NCBI RefSeq assembly: GCF_918698115.1
Contig: NZ_CAKKLV010000009.1
Location: forward strand, 62,001 to 126,000
Reading direction: 5' to 3'
DNA length: 64,000 nucleotides
Source: Peribacillus sp. Bi96
Lineage (GTDB): Bacteria; Bacillota; Bacilli; Bacillales; DSM-1321
Under the pieces are notes generated by a model. It saw only the letters and a program-made list of their open reading frames with translations. It did no database searches and was not told the origin of the DNA. The translations under genes were made by a program, and so were the position numbers. This document shows, piece after piece, positions 35,144-43,207 of the stretch. Positions within the stretch are counted from its first letter, which is position 1; every line of letters starts with the position of its first letter.

Positions 35144-36550
35144 TTATTCTTTTATGACGATTCCGGAAAGTTCACGGTCTTTATTTACCTTCTCCAACTC
35201 AGAAATAGTGACCATTTGATAGCCTTCGTCATGAAGTTGTTTGATGATTGTTCCTGCAGCCTGGGCGCTAGTTTGGTAGATATCATGCATTAATATGATT
35301 TTGCCATCTTTGGCTTTACTCATCACTTTGCTCACGATTTTCTTTTCATCGCGTTCTTTCCAATCTTCGGGATCGATATCCCAAAGTATGACTTGCATAT
35401 CCTTCATATTTTCACGTGCATTACTGTTGATCGCACCATATGGGGGACGGATGAGTATTGGCTTTGCACCAGTGGCTTTTACTACAGCGTCCTGGGTTTT
35501 TTCGATTTGACTTTTTATTTTGTTTTTGCTTAAGCGCGTCAGCTGAGGATGATCCCATGAGTGGTTGCCGATTTCATTGCCTTGTTCCAGCATTTTTTGC
35601 AGAACAACAGGATAGTGCTGTACGCGGCTTCCTAATACGAAAAAGGTCGCATGTGCATTATACTTGTTCAGGTCTTTCAGAATGGACATGGTATGACTTG
35701 GATGCGGTCCATCATCGAACGTTAAGGCAATGACCTTTTTGGACGGGTCAATCCATTCATTATGAACGGGCAGCTTTGCGACGATGTGTTTTGGTTGCCA
35801 TTCCTTTACACGATCCTCATTCAAATCTTGACTTTGATATGAATCTAGCAAACTATTTTTGAACAGTTCCTTCTTGATGGCTATAGTATGAGTCTTAGCT
35901 GAGTCATCAGTCTTAACGTAAAATACAAGTGTATTTTTCAAGACAGAAAAAGAATCGAAGTTAGCGGCATTCAGTTTGTTATCCTTTTTAATAAGACTCT
36001 TTGAAATGCCTTCTTCTTCCTTCTCGGTTAACTCTTCAAAAACAATATCTGATAAAACGGATAAATAATCGGTATCCGTGGCAAAAATGTCTTCTATGGA
36101 GAGCTTACGCTGAGACGGAATATCGTAAGTGAAGGTCCGTGATTCAGACTGCTTCTTTTCTTCCACTTGTTCATATTTTTCGAAGGTGATGGTAATGGTC
36201 TGCTTTGAGAAATGGAGGATTGTATACGTGAGGTTAAGCTCAGACGCTTTTACGTCGGAGGCTTTCCATTTCTTTTCGTAATCCTTAATTTCTTTCTTTA
36301 TGTAAGCGTCTAGTTGCGTGTCGATATTTTCTATATGGAGAACGGGCCTGCTTACTGAATACCCGCCTTTCGTATTATCTTTTAAATACGTTTGAATATC
36401 AGCTTCTGGGTAATTTTCATCGCTTGTATAGGCCGAAACGGTTCGCTTTTTATCAAAAGCAAGGCTTTTGATGGCTAATCCCAACGTTCCCGCTGCAGCT
36501 GTTAGACAAAATAGAAAAATAAAGACTTTTTTATAATTTAATTTCCTCAT
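35144..36550 (-). CDS. pdaC: Secreted polysaccharide (peptidoglycan) deacetylase, PdaC-like
   Basis: Membrane-anchored or secreted deacetylase of 468 aa, about the length of B. subtilis PdaC. Order: one N-terminal hydrophobic segment (residues 8-28), a DUF4163/DUF3298-type domain (about 40-235), then a NodB deacetylase domain with TFDDGPHPSHT (near 278, catalytic Asp plus metal Asp), HSWDHP (metal His pair, near 328), RPPYG (near 369) and LMHD near 423. The ATG at 36550 has a GAGGTGGAG site; the upstream start at 36595 would lie at the promoter -10. It is divergent from sigV and shares its promoter type, implying deacetylation of cell-wall glycan in response to lysozyme. Confidence 0.85.
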   Translation of the reverse strand: MRKLNYKKVFIFLFCLTAAAGTLGLAIKSLAFDKKRTVSAYTSDENYPEADIQTYLKDNTKGGYSVSRPVLHIENIDTQLDAYIKKEIKDYEKKWKASDVKASELNLTYTILHFSKQTITITFEKYEQVEEKKQSESRTFTYDIPSQRKLSIEDIFATDTDYLSVLSDIVFEELTEKEEEGISKSLIKKDNKLNAANFDSFSVLKNTLVFYVKTDDSAKTHTIAIKKELFKNSLLDSYQSQDLNEDRVKEWQPKHIVAKLPVHNEWIDPSKKVIALTFDDGPHPSHTMSILKDLNKYNAHATFFVLGSRVQHYPVVLQKMLEQGNEIGNHSWDHPQLTRLSKNKIKSQIEKTQDAVVKATGAKPILIRPPYGAINSNARENMKDMQVILWDIDPEDWKERDEKKIVSKVMSKAKDGKIILMHDIYQTSAQAAGTIIKQLHDEGYQMVTISELEKVNKDRELSGIVIKE

Positions 36551-36583
36551 GATGCACTCCACCTCGTTTATCATTCTACTATA

Positions 36584-36612
36584 TAGACGCGCCAAAAGCC
36601 TTAAAAGTTTGT
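36584..36612 (-). promoter_or_regulatory. ECF-type promoter of the pdaC-like gene
   Basis: On the minus strand ACAAAC (complement of 36607-36612) is followed after 17 bp by CGTCTA (complement of 36584-36589). ECF sigma factors of the SigV/SigX/SigM group use a TGAAAC-like -35 and CGTC -10 at this spacing. Confidence 0.7.
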
Positions 36613-36656
36613 AAAAAATTTCATTATTTTATATGAAAAAATTTCATTAGCTATTT

Positions 36657-36685
36657 TCAAACTTTTATAGCAGTTAGTGCGTCTA
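36657..36685 (+). promoter_or_regulatory. ECF-type promoter of sigV-rsiV
   Basis: TCAAAC (36657-36662), 17 bp, then CGTCTA (36680-36685). Both elements match the divergent promoter on the other strand, and CTTTTA follows the -35 box in each case, indicating autoregulation by the same sigma factor. Confidence 0.7.
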
Positions 36686-36735
36686 TCCTTTGTACCTAGG
36701 ATACGTAACTAAAATGTAAGGAGCTCTATAATGCA

Positions 36736-37251
36736 ATGAAAAATCTAGATATGAATCAGTTATTGGCCGCAAGGATAACCGAAAGGCAAGAAAATTTATA
36801 CAGACTAGCTTTTTATTATGTGAAGAATCAAGAGGATGCGCTTGATATCGTGCAGGAATCGATCAGAAAAGCGTTAGCCTCCAGTAATAAAATCAAAGAC
36901 GCAGCTTCTATAGATAGTTGGCTATATAAGATCATAGTCCGAACGGCACTTGATATTTTGCGAAAGAAAAAGAAGCTGACCGTCGCCGATGACGAAACAA
37001 TAGAATACTTACGCAGCGGAGAGGAAGATTACTACCCTGACCTGGATTTGCAAAAGGCACTTGAAGGACTTTCGGTCAAGTATAAGACGGTAGTCATTCT
37101 ACGATTCTTTGAGGACCTGAAGTTGGAAGGAATAGCGGAAGTGTTGGAAGAGAACGTAAGCACGGTTAAAACGAGATTATATAAAGCACTGCAACTATTA
37201 CGGATCAACATGACTGAACAGGAGGAAACGAAAAGATGGAAAAAAAATTAA
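36736..37251 (+). CDS. sigV: ECF sigma factor, SigV-like
   Basis: Extracytoplasmic-function sigma factor of 171 aa. Region 2 includes YYVKNQEDALDIVQESIRKA (residues 28-47) and the DSWLYKIIVRTALDILRK segment; region 4 holds VVILRFFEDLKLEGIAEVLE and the helix NVSTVKTRLYKALQLL. Length is close to SigV. It overlaps the anti-sigma gene by 16 nt. In B. subtilis SigV is released when RsiV binds lysozyme and then drives cell-wall-modifying genes. Confidence 0.85.
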   Translation: MKNLDMNQLLAARITERQENLYRLAFYYVKNQEDALDIVQESIRKALASSNKIKDAASIDSWLYKIIVRTALDILRKKKKLTVADDETIEYLRSGEEDYYPDLDLQKALEGLSVKYKTVVILRFFEDLKLEGIAEVLEENVSTVKTRLYKALQLLRINMTEQEETKRWKKN

Positions 37252-38105
37252 AAGATTTGCGGGAAGGATACCTTCAAACACCGATCCCTAAGGAATTGAA
37301 AGATGTCGTTCAAGCAGCCTTGAATGAAAGGCCCAGGAAGAAGCCACGGATTGGCAGGAATATCTTGGTGTCAGCGGCGGCAGCACTTCTGATTGTGACA
37401 GCTTCCGTCAACACCAGTCCGGCAGCGGCGAAAGCGATGATTGATATTCCGATAGTTGAAAAGGTCATCAAAATGATCACCTTCGTCGAATGGAAAGAAG
37501 AAGTCAATAATTCCTCGGCAGTAATCAAAACACCTGCCATTTCTGGTCTGGAGAATAAACAGCTGGAAAATGGTTTGAATGATAAATACTTATCGGAAAG
37601 CAAGCAGCTCTACAAGGAATTCACGGACTCCATGTCAAAACTGAAGGAAGGGGAAAAGGGAAATATCTCAGTGGAAAGCGGATATAAGATATTGACTGAT
37701 AATGAAACGATCTTATCTGTACAGCGTTATACTGACAAGATTTCTGCCTCCAGTTCTACAGAAAGTCAATTTGATACAGTCGACAAGAAAAACGAAGTGC
37801 TTATAACGTTAAATAGCTTATTTAAAGATGATCGCTATCTGCAGGTGATCAGTGAGAACATCAAGGAACAGATGAAGCAACAAATGGCAGAAGATCCGGA
37901 TAAAATATATTGGGCCGAAGATGATGATCTTACTCCATTTAAAGGCATTGATGAAAATCAAAACTTTTATATAAACAAAGATGGCAAGCTTGTCATCGCC
38001 TTCAACAGCTTTGAAGCTGCCCCAGGATACATGGGGGCCGTCGAATTCATCATCCCGACCAAGGTACTCTCAGACCATCTTGTGGGCAATCAATATATTC
38101 ATTAG
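37236..38105 (+). CDS. rsiV: Anti-sigma factor RsiV-like
   Basis: Membrane anti-sigma factor of 289 aa: cytoplasmic N-terminal part (residues 1-42), one transmembrane helix (about 43-62), and an extracellular region whose C-terminal half is a DUF3298-type domain (about 195-285, ending YMGAVEFIIP). The N-terminal part holds the sigma factor. RsiV proteins are lysozyme receptors that are cut by signal peptidase after binding. The DUF3298-type domain also occurs in the adjacent deacetylase. The gene ends before a strong hairpin at 38167. Confidence 0.83.
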   Translation: MEKKLKDLREGYLQTPIPKELKDVVQAALNERPRKKPRIGRNILVSAAAALLIVTASVNTSPAAAKAMIDIPIVEKVIKMITFVEWKEEVNNSSAVIKTPAISGLENKQLENGLNDKYLSESKQLYKEFTDSMSKLKEGEKGNISVESGYKILTDNETILSVQRYTDKISASSSTESQFDTVDKKNEVLITLNSLFKDDRYLQVISENIKEQMKQQMAEDPDKIYWAEDDDLTPFKGIDENQNFYINKDGKLVIAFNSFEAAPGYMGAVEFIIPTKVLSDHLVGNQYIH

Positions 38106-38166
38106 AACGGACTTCATTATTCTTATGAGACCCGAAAGGTTTTTAAAACAGGGATGCACCTTAAAA

Positions 38167-38216
38167 AGACGAACCAACGTTACTTGACTACAGTAACCTT
38201 GGCTCGTCTCTTTTTT
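38167..38216 (+). terminator. Terminator of the sigV-rsiV operon
   Basis: AGACGAACCAACGTTACT pairs, with three mismatches, with AGTAACCTTGGCTCGTCT, and is followed by CTTTTTT. It overlaps the end of the convergent small gene. Confidence 0.75.
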
Positions 38217-38412
38217 CATCGAATTTCATCTGATCCAGTTCCAGCCTCATTTTCTCTGTCTCCAAAAGGAAGTTTTCATGCTTAATTTTTTCGAGTTCCA
38301 ACTCATCTTTGAGCATACTGTGTTTGGTTTTTGATTGTTTCTCAAAATGGCTTGTCAGAATGCCAAGTATGGGGATGGAAAAAATCATTACAACGGTTAT
38401 GGTACCGAGCAT
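38188..38412 (-). CDS. 74-residue membrane-anchored coiled-coil protein
   Basis: Small protein of 74 aa with one N-terminal transmembrane helix (residues 3-20), followed by a charged, Glu/Lys/Leu-rich helix (about 27-68) likely to form a coiled coil. An AGGAGGC ribosome site 6 nt before the ATG at 38412 supports it as a real gene. I do not recognise a named family. It is convergent with rsiV, and its 3' end overlaps the sigV-rsiV terminator. Confidence 0.65.
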   Translation of the reverse strand: MLGTITVVMIFSIPILGILTSHFEKQSKTKHSMLKDELELEKIKHENFLLETEKMRLELDQMKFDEKRDEPRLL

Positions 38413-38731
38413 TTTTATGCCTCCTCATTTTGTATTATTTCTATTATACGGTGTATATAACGGTTTTGGTTGGGGTTTTTCCTTATTATTTTTTGGACTT
38501 CATTTAATTGGAAAAAGGTAACTAGAGAGGTATTAAACGTAATATCATTGGCAAAGTTAGGGCAATATATCAATAATGACGATTCCTATCAGATGATGTG
38601 ATTCGCAGTGTAACATGTATGGTGAAAAGCTATTAATATTTATTTTGAAATTAATTATTTAAATATACTAAATATTTGTTTACAACAGAGAAAATAAAAG
38701 TTATTATACAATAATAAAAGGAGGGCTAGGT
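38413..38731. other. Region upstream of the POT transporter gene
   Basis: 319 bp, strongly AT-rich in its right half. I see no gene; a promoter for the transporter is likely near 38660-38700 (TTTACA near 38680 and TTATAC near 38704 are candidates), followed by AAAGGAGGG before the ATG. CodY-type sites often control such transporters, but I found no clear match to AATTTTCNGAAAATT. Confidence 0.3.
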
Positions 38732-40225
38732 ATGGCAACGATAAATAAACAGAAAATTGTGGATAGCGTACCCCAAAAAGGTTTTTTTGGGAACCCGAAA
38801 GGATTATTCACCCTTTTCTTTACTGAGTTCTGGGAGCGTTTCTCCTATTATGGCATGAGGGCCATTCTTGTTTACTATATGTATTATGAAGTTTCTAAAG
38901 GGGGACTAGGTCTTGATGAAACAACAGCACTTGCCCTAGTATCCATTTACGGATCTTTAGTATATATGTCCGGTATAATTGGCGGCTGGCTAGCCGATAG
39001 GATTTTCGGGACTTCAAAAGCCGTATTTTACGGTGGTATCTTGATCATGCTCGGGCATATTGTCCTTGCTGTACCAGGCAGTCTCTCCCTGTTCTTTGTT
39101 TCCATGGTACTTATCGTTCTGGGTACTGGTTTATTAAAACCGAACGTCTCCAGCATTGTTGGAGAAATATATGCGGAAAATGATGAGCGCCGGGATTCCG
39201 GTTTCAGTATATTCTATATGGGTATCAACGCGGGAGCATTCCTTTCACCGTTTGTTGTCGGTACAGTCGGAATGAACTACAGCTTCCACCTTGGTTTTGG
39301 ACTTGCGGCAATTGGTATGTTACTTGGACTCATCGTCTTTGTTGCAACAAAGAAAAAGAACTTGGGCCTAGCCGGGACTCTTCCTGCTAACCCTTTATCA
39401 CAAGATGAAAAGAAAGCGACATTCACTAAACTGGGAATAGCTACATTGATCGTAGCGGCCATCATTGGCATCACTGCTTCTGCAGGTATCTTGACGATTA
39501 AGACCTTTATTAATCTTGTAGGTATCCTAGGGATCGTTATTCCGACCCTTTATTTCATTTTCATGTATCGCAGCCCTAAAACAACTTCTGTTGAACGTTC
39601 CCGCTTGATTGCCTATATTCCTTTGTTTATAGCAGCTGTCATGTTCTGGGCGATTCAAGAGCAAGGTGCAACTATATTAGCAAGCTATGCTGACAAACGG
39701 ACACAGTTGAATTTTGCTGGAATAGAAATAAACCCGGCATGGTTCCAATCATTGAATCCTTTGTTCATCATTACTCTTGCACCAGTATTCGCATGGTTAT
39801 GGATTAAATTAGGTAAGCGCCAGCCAACCATCCCACAAAAATTCTCGTTAGGATTGTTCTTCGCTGGTTTATCATTCTTGGTAATTCTGCTTCCTGTTTA
39901 TTTCGGCGGATCAGACTCATTAGTCAATCCACTATGGCTTGTACTAAGCTATTTCCTTGTAGTACTTGGAGAACTTTGTCTATCACCTGTTGGACTTTCA
40001 GCAACAACTAAATTGGCTCCAGCTGCCTTCTCGGCACAAACGATGAGCTTGTGGTTCCTGGCAAGTGCAGCAGCGCAAGCGCTGAACGCGCAAATCGTCA
40101 GATTCTACACTCCGCAAACCGAAATGGCTTACTTTGGCGTGATCGGTGTTGCTTCCATGATCCTTGGACTGGCCCTGTTGGCCTTATCACCAAAAATTCA
40201 AGGGTACATGAAAGGCATTCGCTAA
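38732..40225 (+). CDS. dtpT: POT/PTR-family di- and tripeptide transporter DtpT-like
   Basis: Proton-coupled oligopeptide transporter of 497 aa with 12-14 transmembrane helices. The POT signatures are complete: FTEFWERFSYYGMRAIL (ExxERFxYYG, residues 30-46), GGWLADRIFGTSKAVFYGG near 89-107, and the later FSIFYMGINAGAFLSPF (PTR2-type). AAAGGAGGG precedes the ATG. Single gene between an AT-rich promoter region and a terminator. It imports peptides as nitrogen source. Confidence 0.92.
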   Translation: MATINKQKIVDSVPQKGFFGNPKGLFTLFFTEFWERFSYYGMRAILVYYMYYEVSKGGLGLDETTALALVSIYGSLVYMSGIIGGWLADRIFGTSKAVFYGGILIMLGHIVLAVPGSLSLFFVSMVLIVLGTGLLKPNVSSIVGEIYAENDERRDSGFSIFYMGINAGAFLSPFVVGTVGMNYSFHLGFGLAAIGMLLGLIVFVATKKKNLGLAGTLPANPLSQDEKKATFTKLGIATLIVAAIIGITASAGILTIKTFINLVGILGIVIPTLYFIFMYRSPKTTSVERSRLIAYIPLFIAAVMFWAIQEQGATILASYADKRTQLNFAGIEINPAWFQSLNPLFIITLAPVFAWLWIKLGKRQPTIPQKFSLGLFFAGLSFLVILLPVYFGGSDSLVNPLWLVLSYFLVVLGELCLSPVGLSATTKLAPAAFSAQTMSLWFLASAAAQALNAQIVRFYTPQTEMAYFGVIGVASMILGLALLALSPKIQGYMKGIR

Positions 40226-40267
40226 CACAAGGCCTGTCAGTTTGTTAAGAAAAAGAATATGTATATG

Positions 40268-40305
40268 AAGAAGATGACCTCTGTATAGGGTCATCTTCTT
40301 TTTTT
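40268..40305 (+). terminator. Terminator of the peptide transporter gene
   Basis: AAGAAGATGACC pairs perfectly with GGTCATCTTCTT, followed by seven Ts. Confidence 0.9.
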
Positions 40306-40377
40306 ATTCCAAATGTCATTTTTCGTGTTTCTTGCATAACGGGAGTGGGGGATTCAATTCGATATTATTTTGAAATT

Positions 40378-40735
40378 TTATTTAAGGTTAAGATTCAAAA
40401 CTTTATTTATTAACTTTTTTTTAATAAGATCCACACTGAACACTAATACAAAAAACAAAATAATCTTGGGAATGTGTCCGATATCCATTAAAAAATAAAT
40501 GCAAATTCCTAAAATTAAATAAATCGAAAATAGATAATAAAATAAATACCTAGCTATAGAACGAGCTGAGTATCTATCCCAATTCCGCTTAACACAATGG
40601 TCTTGCCTAGCCTTTTTTCCAGCAGCAGCTGCTTGAACATTTGATACATTCATACTGAAAAATAATGAAATACTCAAAAGAATAATTAATGCAGGGTTTA
40701 CGAACATTTTATATATTTTTGCTTTTTTTTGCCAT
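40378..40735 (-). pseudogene. Small membrane protein with apparent frameshift in an A8 tract
   Basis: The main frame (40378-40707) encodes 109 aa with one N-terminal signal-like helix (MFVNPALIILLSISLF), a basic middle (QDHCVKRNWDRY) and two further hydrophobic helices near the C-terminus. Its own ATG has no ribosome site. A strong AGGAGGT lies at 40743-40748 and leads to an ATG at 40735, which reads ATGGC, eight As, GC and stops after eight codons. Removing one A fuses both frames (MAKKAKIYKMFVNPAL). So this is a one-base frameshift, a sequencing error or a slippage-dependent gene. Family not recognised. It lies beside the RiPP-like cluster, on the opposite strand. Confidence 0.55.
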
Positions 40736-41314
40736 CACTATTACCTCCTGATTATATCCAGTAAATCCATAATAAATTGTTTTTTAACTTTGATAGATTC
40801 CAAAAGTGACCAGTGGAATTCCGGAAATGACACCGTTCCTCCTAGTTTTAGGAAAGACAAAATAGCCCTTAAAAAAGGGCTACTGGAAAGTCTTAAAATG
40901 TGATTTTACATTGGTTAAATAAACCTTAGAAATGAAAATGAATGATGCTGTGGAAAAGAGTGATTGGCTATTAATTACTCGAATGCGGGCACCTATAAAG
41001 TTGGGCAATTGGTTGCATTTTAGGGAAAGTCATACAATAAATACTGAACAATATCCGAAATGAACTCTCAAAGGTTCTTACAATCTTTAGACGGAAATAA
41101 AGGACAGTTAACTTTTGGTTATCATTACCAATAATAACAATGATAAGTATTTTCCTCGATAGATAACAAGGTCTATTACTTAGATTTGAAAATTAGAATA
41201 TATTTCCCTATGTGAGCGTTAATAAGCTACCACTCCAAATTCCTCATTTTACAAAAACATATAGATTTTTCCATTTATTTGTAATAGTATCATCTTTATT
41301 AAAAGCTGAATTTT
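40736..41314. other. Long non-coding region before the RiPP-like cluster
   Basis: About 580 bp without a supported gene. It contains one hairpin (40863-40882, TAGCCCTT-aaaa-AAGGGCTA) that on the minus strand is followed by TTTTGTCTTT. The remainder is AT-rich and probably holds the promoter of the cluster; I could not pick one promoter with confidence. Confidence 0.4.
40863..40882 (-). terminator. Hairpin upstream of the small membrane protein gene
   Basis: Perfect 8-bp stem TAGCCCTT / AAGGGCTA with AAAA loop. Only the minus-strand direction has a T-rich tail. It lies 5' of the minus-strand gene at 40735, so it may be a leader terminator. Confidence 0.5.
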
Positions 41315-41320
41315 TTGAAA

Positions 41321-42133
41321 ATGGAGGCGGAAAAAATACTTAAAAGAATCGTGCATATTGAAGATTCAGATAGCGCGCTAGATCAAAGCAAACTTATTGG
41401 AGCATCTCCAATAGACTCTGTTGTATTCAGTAACATATTTTCTGATAGAACGAAAAAAGCTTCTAAAATGCTATATTCACAATTTAATATGGAGACCACT
41501 TTAGCCATACCATATACTGATCAACATTCAAATTTAATGAAAGATTACGTTAGCTTACTAACAGAATTAAAAATTGGAAAAATAATTTTGAAGATTGGAA
41601 CATGGGGAATCAACAATTCATTCATGGATCCGGGTGGATTCCAGTATCAAAATAAAAAATCAATCCAGGATTTACAATCTTGGATTTCTGATTTAAAAAA
41701 AAATCATGATATCCCAATTTATTTACATCCGATTAGACAATTATCACTATCCCCTCAATTATTTTATAAAAAGATAATTACTGAATTGAGTGATTTACAT
41801 ATTCCTTTATCAATCGATTTAGGCTGTGTATTGTCTGACTATAAAAACTGGGGAACGGAGAACAAAAAAGAAATTCTTGGGATTCTTAAAGGAAATCCTT
41901 TAATCTCAATGTTTTGGTTAAGCGCTGTTAGAAAGGCTGGAGATGCCTATATACCATGTGCTTGTGAAAGAGTGGATGATGAAATATGGGATATGTTGGG
42001 TTTATTAACATGTGAAGATTCTGCATTGATATTAATGACAGACAGACTGTCTAATGATTCACAAATTACTGCGGATATAAAAAAACTAATGAATGTAAAG
42101 GGAGCCGTGCCTAAACATGAGTACTTCAATTAA
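41321..42133 (+). CDS. Unrecognised protein, possible TIM-barrel fold, first gene of the RiPP-like cluster
   Basis: Protein of 270 aa that I cannot assign. Alternating strands and helices (KIILKIGTWG, IPIYLHP, IPLSIDLGCVLSDYKNWG, SMFWLSAVR) suggest a TIM barrel, and the IPLSIDLGCVLSD stretch sits where the MNIO enzyme of the cluster has IPIILDIPHTWATAK. Metal-ligand His/Glu residues of MNIO proteins are not conserved, so if related it is degenerate. Start is unclear: a GGAGGCGG lies inside the frame just after the ATG at 41321, as if translation began further in, but no ATG, GTG or TTG follows at the right distance. Overlaps the next gene by 17 nt, so both act together. Confidence 0.5.
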   Translation: MEAEKILKRIVHIEDSDSALDQSKLIGASPIDSVVFSNIFSDRTKKASKMLYSQFNMETTLAIPYTDQHSNLMKDYVSLLTELKIGKIILKIGTWGINNSFMDPGGFQYQNKKSIQDLQSWISDLKKNHDIPIYLHPIRQLSLSPQLFYKKIITELSDLHIPLSIDLGCVLSDYKNWGTENKKEILGILKGNPLISMFWLSAVRKAGDAYIPCACERVDDEIWDMLGLLTCEDSALILMTDRLSNDSQITADIKKLMNVKGAVPKHEYFN

Positions 42134-42935
42134 GCATGAGATAGCCTTACAGGATTTGCTTGTGAAAATGAGCATTGACCCTAAGTGGAGTCCAGATATC
42201 AAAGGTGGAAAATTCCAGCAAACAGTAAAAAAAATGGGCAAAGAAGAACTGCTTCATGTGAATTTACATGCATTTCATTCAGAAAGAAGAGGAAGGTGGT
42301 TACAAATCCTAGCCCATTTAACAACCATATTCTCAAATGGTGTCCCCTTATTAAGCGAAGAATTAAATGCCTCTAATGATAATGAATTAATAGAAACAAG
42401 TATATTTAACGAATTCTTTTCATCTCCTTTTTTATGGAACATCGAGTTCAGCATTCCTCACCCCCTAGGCTATGGCAAAGGAATAGAAAAAGCTACTGCT
42501 TTTATTTACTTTCTTAGATCGCAAAAAGAAATGCTTCCATTAAAACTGGTGGAACTTTTCGAATTAGAATATGCCATATTCAAAGCTTCCTATAAATTAC
42601 CTAGCAAAAATACGTCCTTAATTGAGGGGACTCTTTATAAAAACACTTCAGCTACAATTATCAAAACTAAATATGATGTATTAAGCGTAATTGAGGGTAA
42701 CAATGAATTTCATCCATTATTACCATGCGAATCTTTTTATATCGTTTCACCATTAAATAAGACTTATAGAATAAATGCAGATTACTTTAACCTTTTATCT
42801 TCTTACGAGGAAGGATATACAACAGATAATCTTAATGATTCTGAAAGACATATAATTTCTTCTGCCTTAAAACTCAGAATACTTTGTGCTAACGCTTTGG
42901 ATATAGATGAACAGCTTATTACACTTAAACACTAG
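42117..42935 (+). CDS. Unrecognised protein with possible C-terminal RRE/PqqD-like part
   Basis: Protein of 272 aa, soluble, no clear family. The C-terminal 80 residues (YRINADYFNLLSSYEEGYTT and the helix after it) resemble the pattern of PqqD-like peptide-recognition domains, in which a strand segment is followed by helices that bind the leader peptide; this is a weak visual match. MNIO enzymes usually work with a partner protein that binds the precursor, and this is the best candidate in the cluster. Translationally coupled to the gene before it (17-nt overlap). It ends 86 bp before the first precursor gene. Confidence 0.45.
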   Translation: MSTSIKHEIALQDLLVKMSIDPKWSPDIKGGKFQQTVKKMGKEELLHVNLHAFHSERRGRWLQILAHLTTIFSNGVPLLSEELNASNDNELIETSIFNEFFSSPFLWNIEFSIPHPLGYGKGIEKATAFIYFLRSQKEMLPLKLVELFELEYAIFKASYKLPSKNTSLIEGTLYKNTSATIIKTKYDVLSVIEGNNEFHPLLPCESFYIVSPLNKTYRINADYFNLLSSYEEGYTTDNLNDSERHIISSALKLRILCANALDIDEQLITLKH

Positions 42936-42950
42936 CATTAATCAGTTTAG

Positions 42951-42997
42951 TACATGGATATGATATAGCGCACCAAACCAATAATAAATTTTAATAC
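42951..42997 (+). repeat. Left arm of the inverted repeat around the precursor genes
   Basis: Begins TACATGGATATG and contains CGCACCAAA and AATAATAAATTT. Its reverse complement recurs at 43387-43431 with four mismatches and one 2-nt gap. It ends 25 nt before the first precursor ATG. Confidence 0.85.
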
Positions 42998-43021
42998 ATA
43001 GTGGGGGAAGGAGGAACGTAT

Positions 43022-43186
43022 ATGGATAAATCAAATAAAGACCTAGATTTAAATGCAGATAAAAAAGAACTTTCATTAAATGAGTTACAAGAGCTTGTTG
43101 CTCCCGGGTTTCTTGAAGCCAATCCAAATGGTGGCTTACGAGATGCCGTATTAGGCCAGCTTCTTGGGCCACGTACTGATAACTAA
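43022..43186 (+). CDS. RiPP-type precursor peptide 1
   Basis: Peptide of 54 aa starting at the ATG at 43022, 6 nt after GGAAGGAGG. Residues 1-14 are charged and variable; from residue 15 it carries KEL-LN-LQELVAPGFLEA and NPNG, then a core-like C-terminal end LGQLLGP followed by RTDN. No cysteine, serine-rich or glycine-rich core is present. It is 35 of 40 identical to precursor 2 over residues 15-54. The leader-like helix LNELQELV and the strict conservation of the end suggest that the modified part is the C-terminal 15-20 residues. It is followed 21 bp later by its paralogue. Confidence 0.75.
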   Translation: MDKSNKDLDLNADKKELSLNELQELVAPGFLEANPNGGLRDAVLGQLLGPRTDN

Positions 43187-43207
43187 TTTTAAGGAGGGGA
43201 AGATTAT

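Noticed and set aside
38640..38710. CodY-binding site upstream of the peptide transporter
   Set aside because: The best AT-rich stretch does not match the 15-bp CodY consensus closely enough by eye.
42942..43172. Minus-strand open frame over precursor 1 (and a similar one over precursor 2, 43305-43598)
   Set aside because: They are antisense shadows of the duplicated precursor genes and inverted repeats; no ribosome site of the right quality and the plus-strand peptides are conserved between paralogues.
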